NCBI RefSeq assembly: GCF_029338295.1
Contig: NZ_CP119791.1
Location: forward strand, 2,418,001-2,482,000
Reading direction: 5' to 3'
DNA from: Haladaptatus sp. QDMS2
GTDB taxonomy: Archaea; Halobacteriota; Halobacteria; Halobacteriales; Halococcaceae
Length of the DNA stretch: 64,000 nucleotides
This document shows positions 33,862-40,965 of this stretch, in pieces (positions within the stretch are counted from its first letter, which is position 1; each line of letters opens with the position of its first letter). A program made the translations under genes and the position numbers. Under the pieces are notes generated by a model. The model worked only from the letters and a program-made list of their open reading frames with translations. It was not told where the DNA came from and made no database searches.

Positions 33862-34118
33862 AGCCGACCAAGAAAAACGAGGAAGCGCTGGCCGACTTCG
33901 TGGACGTCGTTCTCAGAGAGGGCGTCGTCGTGCAGGCCGACCTCGTGATTTCGGTCGCCGACATTCCACTCGTCGGCATTCAGCTCTCGGCGGCGGTCGC
34001 CGGCATGCAGGCGATGACCGAGTACGGCCTGCTCACTGAGTGGGACGAGGAGATTCGAGCAAGCACCGAGGAGACGACGGACGAGACGCCCGACGTACCC
34101 ACTGACCGAACACTTTAA
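33858..34118 (+). CDS. gvpM: Gas vesicle protein GvpM
   Basis: 86 residues from the ATG at 33858. A GvpA-like core: EEALADFVDVVLREGVVVQA, LVISVADIPLVGIQLSAAVA, GMQAMTEYGLLTEWDEE, then an acidic tail. GvpM is an essential minor component related to GvpA and GvpJ. It ends the rightward unit; a longer frame upstream is out of register with the family start. Confidence 0.93.
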   Translation: MKPTKKNEEALADFVDVVLREGVVVQADLVISVADIPLVGIQLSAAVAGMQAMTEYGLLTEWDEEIRASTEETTDETPDVPTDRTL

Positions 34119-34138
34119 TTTCTTGTCACGCCTGAGAG

Positions 34139-34540
34139 ATGGTAATGCGGCCCCCTGAAGAGTTCACAACCGGTGCGCTGATTTCTATCGACTACGTCTC
34201 GCCTCGCTCCCACAGACTCCAGACGGTAAGTGGTCGGATTACCGACATCGACCCAGAATGTATCACCATCCGTGAGCTGTGGCTGGGGGAACAAACGCAC
34301 CCCCACCGACTCGTCCAACTCGACACGGTCGACCGCGACCTGGTCTCGGTGACGACGAACCGGACCACGCTACTCGGCCGCGCACACCGCGTCGCCCTCC
34401 AGGCGCTCGCAGACCAGACCGACGACGAGGGGCTGTGCCAGTCGGTCGAGGCGCACTTCGCAGACGAGGTGCACCGGTACTTCGGCGGGTTCTACGAATC
34501 GTTCGCCGCGCCGCGCCACCCCACTGAGAGCATCTACTGA
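34139..34540 (+). CDS. Hypothetical protein downstream of gvpM
   Basis: 133 residues; GTG/ATG choices at 34139 and 34145. The first half is beta-rich (GALISIDYVSPRSHRLQTVS, ITDIDPECITIREL), reminiscent of a small SH3/Sm-like barrel, the second half helical. Only 20 bases separate it from gvpM, so read-through from the gvp unit is plausible, but no Gvp family match is seen. Confidence 0.6.
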   Translation: MVMRPPEEFTTGALISIDYVSPRSHRLQTVSGRITDIDPECITIRELWLGEQTHPHRLVQLDTVDRDLVSVTTNRTTLLGRAHRVALQALADQTDDEGLCQSVEAHFADEVHRYFGGFYESFAAPRHPTESIY

Positions 34541-34604
34541 GACTGCGCTTAGGCGAGCCTTCGGGAAGTTCAGATAGAAGTGGTCGCACGTCGAATCCCC
34601 TCCC

Positions 34605-34940
34605 GTGACAGAGCACGTAGACGACACCCCGACCGTCACCTGTTCGCGCTGTGACCGGGAGTGGGACCTCTCCTACGAACTCGACCGACTCGGCGTCGGC
34701 AACCAGTCGTTCGAGCAGTTCGCGCTCGACCACATGCGCCACACCGGGCACTTCCCCGACGACGTGACGCCGTGGATAGCCGACTGCGAGCAGTGCCCCG
34801 ACGGCGACCAGTTCCTTTCGGAGGGGCCGGCCCGACGCTGGGCCGAGACGCACGTCCGCCACACTCGCCACGCAGTCGTGCTTGAACACGGCGATGACGA
34901 CGCGACGCGAATCGACTCAGTGGGCGACGAAGCGTACTGA
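34605..34940 (+). CDS. Hypothetical zinc-ribbon protein
   Basis: 111 residues with a GTG start at 34605. Two Cys pairs (CSRC near residue 13 and CEQC near 62) and several His (HMRHTGHF, HVRHTRHA) could build one or two zinc sites; the repeated HxRHTxH is notable. No family recognised; haloarchaea have many such small zinc proteins. Confidence 0.65.
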   Translation: MTEHVDDTPTVTCSRCDREWDLSYELDRLGVGNQSFEQFALDHMRHTGHFPDDVTPWIADCEQCPDGDQFLSEGPARRWAETHVRHTRHAVVLEHGDDDATRIDSVGDEAY

Positions 34941-35036
34941 CCAACTGACGTCGGTGTTACTGCCCGTGTTATGGGGCTGTCTCGAGTAGTTTCAGGTACG
35001 TTCGGCGTCTCGACGCGCCGACGGCGACACGTGACC

Positions 35037-35648
35037 ATGAGTTCCGAGATACCCGTCACCCACGACCTGCCCGAGAGCCCGATTCACACCACCGGTACCG
35101 ACCACATGACCATCTGGGGGAGCAACGAGGCCGACACAGTTGCCTTCTACCGTGACCTGCTCGGCATGCCGCTGGTGCTCCGGCAGCCAAATCTCGACGA
35201 CCCCTCCCAGACGCACCTGTTCTTCGACACGGGCGACGGCCGCATCGTCACGTTCTTCGTGAGCGACGACCGCAAGTCGAATCCTCACGGTCAGCGCGGG
35301 GCCGTCGGGTCGGTCCACCACCTCTGTTTCCGCATCGCGCCCGACCGCTTCGAGGAGATGGTCGAAGCCATCGAGGATGACGACCGGCGCTACAATATCT
35401 TCGACCGGGGCATCTTCTTCTCGCTCTACACCCACGACAACAACGGCCTGGTCATCGAACTCTCGACCGACAAGTACGACATTCCCGACGACCGTCGCGG
35501 TGAGGTGCTGGCGAAGGTCCAAGAACTGCGCGAAGCCGACGGCTCCGATTTCGCCGAAGACCGCCACATGAAAGCCGCACTGGAGGCGTTAGGAATGGAC
35601 GCGACGGTCCACGACCTGCCCGCCGCGCCGACCGGGACTGGGGTCTGA
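35037..35648 (+). CDS. VOC (glyoxalase/extradiol dioxygenase fold) family protein
   Basis: 203 residues from the ATG at 35037. VOC metal ligands are visible: His in TTGTDHMTIWGSNE, then HHLCFRI (His about residue 98) and Glu in NNGLVIELSTD. DLLGMPLVLRQPN is the standard first module. The C-terminal ~50 residues are helical. It could be a dioxygenase or glyoxalase; substrate unknown. The long upstream open frame lacks VOC sequence. Confidence 0.87.
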   Translation: MSSEIPVTHDLPESPIHTTGTDHMTIWGSNEADTVAFYRDLLGMPLVLRQPNLDDPSQTHLFFDTGDGRIVTFFVSDDRKSNPHGQRGAVGSVHHLCFRIAPDRFEEMVEAIEDDDRRYNIFDRGIFFSLYTHDNNGLVIELSTDKYDIPDDRRGEVLAKVQELREADGSDFAEDRHMKAALEALGMDATVHDLPAAPTGTGV

Positions 35649-35655
35649 GGAACGG

Positions 35656-36264
35656 CTAGCGGGTCGATCTCCAGAGGTGCCACGCGACGGCGACGTTGAC
35701 AGCGATTGCTCCGAGACCGACGAACGCAATCTGGTCGAGGACCGGAAAGTCGAACTCTGGGCCGAGGCGGTGGAATGTGATTCCTGCTGCCGCAAACAAG
35801 GCAGTACCCTGCCACGGTCGCTCGCCGACACCGGTTCGGTACGCAGCCGAAACGAGAACGAGTCCGTACACGATGAACGGGAGCTGGAAGAGGGTGTAGA
35901 TTATCGGGAACCCACCGCTCCAATAGGTATCGAGTTGGTAGTACTGACCCTCGTAGACGATGGCGTACTGCCCCTGCCCGGGGTGGCTGTAGTCGCTGTA
36001 GAAAAACTCGTCTGGCATATCCTCTCGCCCGAAGATGGTGAGGCGGTTGTCCGGTGACTCGATCGTTCGCCGAACCACGGATTGCGCCTGTGACGAGAGA
36101 TTCTCGTACTGAAGAACCGGCATCTCTGCACGAAGTTCTGAGCCGTTGGTTTCGTCGACCGAAAATGACGCCTGCTCGCCCCAATCGCCCATCGTGACAG
36201 GTGCAGCGACGAGGGAAAACCCGACGAGGGCAGCGACGAACGCGAGCACAGCGCGGCGGTCCAT
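35656..36264 (-). CDS. Hypothetical membrane protein
   Basis: 202 residues. N-terminal span (about 5-22), an outer domain of ~100 residues (MPVLQYENLSSQAQSVVRRT, DEFFYSDYSHPGQGQYAIVY), then three spans in the last 80 residues. The outer domain resembles a haloarchaea-specific family of unknown function in which this ...QSVVRRTI...Y motif recurs; I recall it only vaguely. Confidence 0.65.
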   Translation of the reverse strand: MDRRAVLAFVAALVGFSLVAAPVTMGDWGEQASFSVDETNGSELRAEMPVLQYENLSSQAQSVVRRTIESPDNRLTIFGREDMPDEFFYSDYSHPGQGQYAIVYEGQYYQLDTYWSGGFPIIYTLFQLPFIVYGLVLVSAAYRTGVGERPWQGTALFAAAGITFHRLGPEFDFPVLDQIAFVGLGAIAVNVAVAWHLWRSTR

Positions 36265-36412
36265 ATCTCAACAATCAGGGTATTTGATAAGTACTTTCTG
36301 TGGAATATTGCCAACACGGTGACGACGACCTTCCCGCGGGCGTGACCCGTCTCGACTCGCAGGTTACGTTTTCACTGCTCACGTTGTTCGCAGGAAAATG
36401 GACCCGACGGGA

Positions 36413-36549
36413 CTCACGCGAGCGTCAGCGAGTGTGAGTAAGTCGGGTAGCGAACCATTCCGCAGGAATGGTGAGTGGACCGACAAGACCGAGCAAAACC
36501 GAAGGTTTTGCGACGGTCGTCGGGGAGTGAGACTTCGCGAAGCGAAGTC
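36413..36549. repeat. Cluster of perfect hairpins with C-GNA-G loops next to attL
   Basis: Three perfect hairpins follow one another: ACCATTCC-GCA-GGAATGGT (36454-36472); CCGAC/ACCG/GCAAAACC around GAA with matching 3' arms (36480-36523); GACTTCGC-GAA-GCGAAGTC (36531-36549). A weaker one, CTCAC...GTGAG, precedes them. All loops are GCA or GAA closed by C-G, the exceptionally stable DNA mini-hairpin type. A 13-base partial att copy (GGACCCGACGGGA) lies at 36400-36412. No gene is seen between 36265 and 36757. Confidence 0.75.
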
Positions 36550-36573
36550 GAACGGACCCGACGGGATTTGAAC
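36548..36573 (+). other. attL core of the integrated element
   Basis: 26 bases beginning TCGAACGGACCCGACGGG, identical to attR at 45799-45824 and in the same orientation. It equals the 3' 21 bases of tRNA-Arg plus 5 bases of trailer. Confidence 0.88.
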
Positions 36574-36728
36574 GCCATGTCAAGAACCTGGAACTTCGTT
36601 CCAGAACCTCTCCTTGATTCGCACTCGCACCGCTCGTGCTCACCCGCGACATCTCGGTACTCACTCGCTTCCGCTCGCTGCGCTTCCGACTACCTCGGAA
36701 CCAAGCATCACCGCCACGTGGACGGGCC
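36553..36728 (-). pseudogene. Interrupted, degenerate tRNA-Arg(CCG) copy carried by the element
   Basis: Read on the minus strand, four blocks of the intact tRNA occur in the right order: GGCCCGT (36728-36722), the anticodon 5' arm TGCTTGGTTCCG (36707-36696), CCGAGATGTCGCGGGT (36657-36642) and the full 3' 21 bases (36573-36553). Between them sit 38 bases in the anticodon loop and 68 bases in the T-arm, both hairpin-forming (for example CTGGAAC-GAA-GTTCCAG). The D-arm interval keeps nearly its normal length. It cannot fold as a normal tRNA without removal of the inserts. Confidence 0.65.
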
Positions 36729-36757
36729 GGCCGGCATCGGTTTGCAGGACAAGACCA

Positions 36758-37774
36758 ATGAGAAACCTGCAACCAATCAGCCCATCCGAAGCTGTAGAAC
36801 TGTACCTTACCGAACGCGCAGCAGAAGTCTCCAAACAGACACTCTACGCCCACACCTCCCGTCTCAACTTCTTCCTCCAATGGTGCGACGAGAACGAGAT
36901 AGACAACCTCAACGACCTCACCGGCCGCCAGCTCTACGAATACCGCATCTGGCGACGCGGCGACGGGAATCTCGCCAAAGCCACGTTGAAAACACAGATG
37001 GCGACCCTCCGCGTGTTCATCCGCTGGTGTGAAACCCTCGACGCCGTCGAACCCGACCTCCACATCAAAGTGGTCTCCCCGACGCTCAGCAAAGACGAAG
37101 CCAGTCGCGATGTCATGCTGGAGACCGACCAGGCTGAGGAAATTATCGCGTACCTCGAACGCTACCACTACGCGTCCATCCACCACGTCGTGTTCGTGCT
37201 GCTCTGGCACACCATGATGCGCCGTGGAGCCGCTCGGGCACTCGACGTAGAAGACTACCACCCTGATGAGCAGTACCTCGAAGTGAAACACCGCCCAGAG
37301 ACGGACACGCCACTGAAAAACAAAGAAGAAGGCGAGCGACTGGTCGCGCTCAGTCCCTTCGTGTGCAAGGTGCTCGACGACTGGATTCGCGACCAACGCC
37401 ACCCCGTCCAAGACGAGTACGGACGTAATCCACTGTTGACGAGCGGACGAGGCCGCATCTCGGCGGGAACCATCCAGAAGTACGTCTACGCATACACCCG
37501 GCCGTGTGTGACGACGAACGAGTGCCCCCACGGGAAGGAAATTGAAAACTGCAAGGCAGCACGCGCCGAGGGATACGCCTCGATGTGCCCAAGTAGTGTC
37601 TCACCGCACGCCGTTCGCCGGGGCGGTATCACCGACTGGCTCAAGCGTGATGTCCCGACGCGAGTGGTGAGTGACCGAGCGAACGTCTCCCAGGACATCT
37701 TGGACAAGCATTACGACCGGCGGACGGAGCGTGAGAAGATGGAGCAGCGTCGTCAGTTCCTCGATAATGATTGA
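36758..37774 (+). CDS. Tyrosine recombinase (integrase) of the element
   Basis: 338 residues from the ATG at 36758; the frame upstream is the tRNA remnant. N-terminal SAM-like core-binding domain (LYLTERAAEVSKQTLYAHTS), catalytic domain with Arg in LWHTMMRRGAARAL, HxxR in SPHAVRRGGITDWL and the nucleophile Tyr in DKHYDRRTEREK. It would recombine attP with the 3' end of tRNA-Arg. Placement directly inside attL and the XerC/D-like form resemble integrases of pleolipovirus-type proviruses and haloarchaeal integrative plasmids. Confidence 0.92.
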   Translation: MRNLQPISPSEAVELYLTERAAEVSKQTLYAHTSRLNFFLQWCDENEIDNLNDLTGRQLYEYRIWRRGDGNLAKATLKTQMATLRVFIRWCETLDAVEPDLHIKVVSPTLSKDEASRDVMLETDQAEEIIAYLERYHYASIHHVVFVLLWHTMMRRGAARALDVEDYHPDEQYLEVKHRPETDTPLKNKEEGERLVALSPFVCKVLDDWIRDQRHPVQDEYGRNPLLTSGRGRISAGTIQKYVYAYTRPCVTTNECPHGKEIENCKAARAEGYASMCPSSVSPHAVRRGGITDWLKRDVPTRVVSDRANVSQDILDKHYDRRTEREKMEQRRQFLDND

Positions 37775-37860
37775 GTCGGATGCCGTCGCTGCTGGATGGA
37801 GAAGGTCGAACCACCCCCTCCGGAAGTGATACTTTTCTGGCACGCCAAAGAGAACGGGTG

Positions 37861-38379
37861 ATGAGTGCCAGAAGCCCCGACCCACGACCCCATATCATCA
37901 TTGAATACACCGGTGAGCAGCGCGATCCCGGCTGGGAGACCGACCACAACCCGCTCCACGTCCCCATCGAGAGCCCAGCCATGTACGACATAATCGTGAA
38001 GGTGTTCCACCGACTCCTCACCGAGCCGGAACCGCTCTCCCAGCTCTCGCTCACGGAGTTCCTGACCGATGCCCAGCGAGAGGAAATCGAGGCCCGGTTC
38101 AAGAAGAAAATCTTGGAGATGGGATTCGACCCCGACACCGGCGTTCGCAAAACTACCAGGTGGTTCACTGCACAACAGGCGTTGGCGTATATCGAGACAC
38201 TGCTCACTGAAGGCGAAGAGTCCTACGAGTTCACGCTCAAACCAACTGGCGACCCCGACCAGACCCAATACGAAATTGGCATCGTGCAGCTCGGGTGGAG
38301 CGACGATGATAACGCGTTTGTGCCGCGCTCAGATGTGGAGAACAATGGTTCTGAGCTACCGGGCGACAATACCCTATGA
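37861..38379 (+). CDS. Hypothetical protein linked to the integrase
   Basis: 172 residues from the ATG at 37861 (the frame stays open to the integrase stop). Mixed alpha/beta, soluble: PHIIIEYTGEQRDPGWETDH, LTEFLTDAQREEIEARFKKK, TTRWFTAQQALAYIETLLTE. No family recognised. Coupled by a 4-base overlap to the following small membrane gene. Its position matches the second gene of integrase modules such as that of SNJ2, whose products assist recombination; this is analogy only. Confidence 0.65.
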   Translation: MSARSPDPRPHIIIEYTGEQRDPGWETDHNPLHVPIESPAMYDIIVKVFHRLLTEPEPLSQLSLTEFLTDAQREEIEARFKKKILEMGFDPDTGVRKTTRWFTAQQALAYIETLLTEGEESYEFTLKPTGDPDQTQYEIGIVQLGWSDDDNAFVPRSDVENNGSELPGDNTL

Positions 38380-38621
38380 GCGGCGGTGAAGGCGCAGTCA
38401 AACTCCTTGTCGGTATTCTCGTAAGTGCACTCATCGCTCTGACCGTTGTGGTCATTTTCGATGCGCTCCTTCAGACTGGTCTCAGCCCGAAGCCAGGCGA
38501 CCCGCTGTACCCCGCGTGGGTGAACCAGGTCAATGCGAACACCGTTGTGTTGCCGTTGACCGTCGTTGGTGTTGGTACGGTGGCCGCATTCCTCATCGCG
38601 CAACTGAGGGGAGGTTTCTGA
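38376..38621 (+). CDS. Small two-span membrane protein linked to the integrase
   Basis: 81 residues with hydrophobic spans at about 8-30 (LLVGILVSALIALTVVVIF) and 55-75 (VVLPLTVVGVGTVAAFLIAQ). Start overlaps the upstream stop (ATGA). Third gene of the apparent int-orf2-orf3 unit. Function unknown. Confidence 0.65.
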   Translation: MSGGEGAVKLLVGILVSALIALTVVVIFDALLQTGLSPKPGDPLYPAWVNQVNANTVVLPLTVVGVGTVAAFLIAQLRGGF

Positions 38622-38682
38622 CCGAGTTGGCTCAATCTTGAAAATCCACTATTTGACCTTTCGGCGGACTATGAGTTTGTAG

Positions 38683-39261
38683 TCAAGCAATCACAATCAA
38701 AAATACAACAAGACCGATAACCGTGGCAAATGCGATGATGGGTATTGCGTAGTGTCTGAGCAAGGCAAGGGCGGCTCGAATCGTGTAGAAGATTGAATAT
38801 GGGATTCTGAGCAGTGCAGAGAGAATCGATGAGCCAAAGCCAGAATTTAACTTGTCACTCTCAACTGAGAGCTTGGGCACGTCACCTGCAAGCGTCCCAT
38901 CGGGATTGGTATCTGGGCCGGCGTCTCCGCCACTGAGCTTTCCAAATTCGGTACGTTGGCCTGATTGACCTCTTGGCTGTGGTGAATCGGAGCGCTCAAA
39001 CTCTCGTGAGGATGTTGGCTCGTGTTCCTGTCTTCTGGTTTTGTGCTTCTGTGTAGGTTTGTATCGAGCACCGCGCGTTCCAGGTTTTTCGACAGCAGCA
39101 GAGAATGCGCTTTCAAATCGCCTGCTATCAGCACTCGTCGAGGTGACACCGAGACACTGATGGTTTTCTGGAAGGCGGTGTTTGCTGCAGAAGGTACCCT
39201 CACAGTACTTGCAGCGATAGGGCATGTCGTCGTCATCAGTGCAGTACTCGCATATGCTCAT
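38683..39261 (-). CDS. AN1-type zinc-finger protein with C-terminal membrane anchor
   Basis: 192 residues from the ATG at 39261 (a GTG at 39309 would add 16 Ser-rich residues). The N-terminus CEYCTDDDDMPYRCKYCEG continuing to TFCSKHRLPENHQC fits the AN1 pattern of Cys/His ligands for two zinc ions. A long polar, disordered middle ends in two hydrophobic stretches near the C-terminus (ILSALLRIPYSIFYTIRAAL and IPIIAFATVIGLVVFLIVIA). Haloarchaeal AN1 proteins of this layout are common; on this element it may act at the membrane. Confidence 0.78.
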   Translation of the reverse strand: MSICEYCTDDDDMPYRCKYCEGTFCSKHRLPENHQCLGVTSTSADSRRFESAFSAAVEKPGTRGARYKPTQKHKTRRQEHEPTSSREFERSDSPQPRGQSGQRTEFGKLSGGDAGPDTNPDGTLAGDVPKLSVESDKLNSGFGSSILSALLRIPYSIFYTIRAALALLRHYAIPIIAFATVIGLVVFLIVIA

Positions 39262-39389
39262 TCTATCTGAATACTCGTGTTGAGAGCTCTCGGTCGAAGC
39301 GTTACTCACCAGACATTAATATCAGACAGAACATAATTCATGCGGTGGTGAATATTTGGTCGAAGACTGGGCCCCAGGTATAGAAATTC

Positions 39390-39443
39390 GGCTCTGTTGA
39401 AATCCACAGAAGTTGACAGAACTTGCGTGCTGAATACAGAGGT
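39390..39443. repeat. Possible isolated insertion-sequence end or small MITE-like repeat
   Basis: A 54-base stretch starting GGCTCTGTTGAAATCC and ending TGAATACAGAGGT, with a 6-base inverted repeat (CTCTGT / ACAGAG) at its edges. The start resembles ends of IS5-like elements in haloarchaea as I recall them. The rest of 39262-39553 is AT-rich and shows no gene. Confidence 0.35.
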
Positions 39444-39553
39444 TACATTCATCATATCAGATGAATAAGGGATATTATGAGAGCAGCCGAGAGGTGGGCA
39501 CGGAGGGACGCCGATACGCCGCCAGTATCGAAGACTCCTGACTGTGTAATCCG

Positions 39554-40018
39554 ATGACTCGCCTCCCGCTACTGTTCGCTGTCTTCGCCCTCATCGGACT
39601 TACCGCTATTTCCGGCTGCACGTACCCGTCGGCGAGCGAGAATAGCGTTGAGTTCAGCGGCGACATTGAGCGCATTGACGGGCAGTTCCGCATGGCGGGT
39701 ACCGTGTTCGTCGATGGAACGAATAGGCGGGATGTAACCGACGTGGCCGTGGTGCTGTATGACGAGAACCAGACGGTCATCGACCGCATGCCCGTAGGGT
39801 CGATTTCGAGTCACTCCGAAGGACCGTATCCGACCAGACAACCGGTCAACATCACGACCGACCGCTTGCCAACTTACGTCATCATCGAATCGCCCGACAT
39901 CTGGACACCCAACATCTGGGGGAACAGTGTTCCATCAAGGGCATCCCGCTGGACTCGGTACGGATACTACCAAGATTACTGGGTCGCGAGTGAGGACGAA
40001 CGATTCCCATCGGCATGA
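39554..40018 (+). CDS. Hypothetical lipoprotein on the element
   Basis: 154 residues. N-terminal signal with lipobox LTAISGC (Cys about residue 22), then a beta-rich domain: GDIERIDGQFRMAGTVFVDG, DVAVVLYDENQTVIDRMPVG. Looks like a small Ig/FxLYD-like fold; about 130 residues would be exposed on the cell surface. No family named. Its presence could alter host surface properties, but that is speculation. Confidence 0.7.
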   Translation: MTRLPLLFAVFALIGLTAISGCTYPSASENSVEFSGDIERIDGQFRMAGTVFVDGTNRRDVTDVAVVLYDENQTVIDRMPVGSISSHSEGPYPTRQPVNITTDRLPTYVIIESPDIWTPNIWGNSVPSRASRWTRYGYYQDYWVASEDERFPSA

Positions 40019-40204
40019 GCCACATAATTCGAACCATACCTACGCTCTGCAAGATATGCGCGCTGAGTTCAGCACGACCGCAGAAACCTATCACTGATTG
40101 AGGGGTTCAACAGGACCACTTATTTCGAACCTCGGACTCCCTTCGCGGCTCCCGGTAAGTATTACAAGGACTACCGAGAGTGGCGTCTGAACACCGGACG
40201 CTGC

Positions 40205-40726
40205 TCAAGTCACATCACGCGACTCGTTCGACTGGACTGGCACATCGGTCGCCTCGGTGCCGGATGTGCTCGTGATTGCGTCAAGCGCGGCGAGTTCCTC
40301 CTCAGAAAGCCCCGACCCAAGACCCTCCCCAGCAGAGTGTTCGATGGAGTGCTTTTCCGGTTCGGTTTCGATTGCGCCGACCTCACCGAGCCACTCAGCC
40401 CACCAGCGAGCGACCTGTGCTGCGCGGTAGTGTTCGCCGTCTTCGATGAGATTCAGCATGGCCCCTTGCAGCACGCTGTCCATCACGAACTGGTGGCTCT
40501 CACCAAGATGCTCGTTTACGTAGGCTGCGAGCCTGTCCAGGTCTTTGCTGATTTGCTGCTGGGAGACGCCGTAGCGCTTGGCCAGTTCGGTCTGATTGAG
40601 CGCACGGGGGTGGCCAGCTTCGCGGATGCGTTGTAGGAGGTCGGCCCGCCGTTCGACGTACGTGTACGCAGTCGGTGCTTTTTGCTCAGGAACAGCGACC
40701 GAATCGTAGGCGATGTCACTACTCAT
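40205..40726 (-). CDS. HTH protein, terminase-small/replication-regulator-like
   Basis: 173 residues. An N-terminal region (about 22-75) has a clear helix-turn-helix: LLQRIREAGHPRALNQTELA, KRYGVSQQQISKDLDRLAAY. The rest is helical (HYRAAQVARWWAEWLGEVGA) with an acidic Thr/Ser-rich tail. Similar proteins occur in haloarchaeal plasmids and proviruses; a role in DNA recognition for regulation or replication is likely, the exact function unknown. Confidence 0.7.
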   Translation of the reverse strand: MSSDIAYDSVAVPEQKAPTAYTYVERRADLLQRIREAGHPRALNQTELAKRYGVSQQQISKDLDRLAAYVNEHLGESHQFVMDSVLQGAMLNLIEDGEHYRAAQVARWWAEWLGEVGAIETEPEKHSIEHSAGEGLGSGLSEEELAALDAITSTSGTEATDVPVQSNESRDVT

Positions 40727-40965
40727 TACTACTCGAATGTGGCTCGGTTGGAGTGAACCAGAAATGGGATGTGACTGGTTGCGGATCGATGTGGTTGGAA
40801 TGCGCGGGACATCTGTACGTGTACCTTTGCTCGACTGCGTGAGTCACCAGCGCCGGACCAACAACATAGGGCTCAGCGTGACGTGAGTCGGCGCAAAGCC
40901 ATCCAAGAAAAGGGGATTCGGTGGTCAGCAAGCTGCTGCCGAGCTGCCTGCGATTCCGCCGCCGT

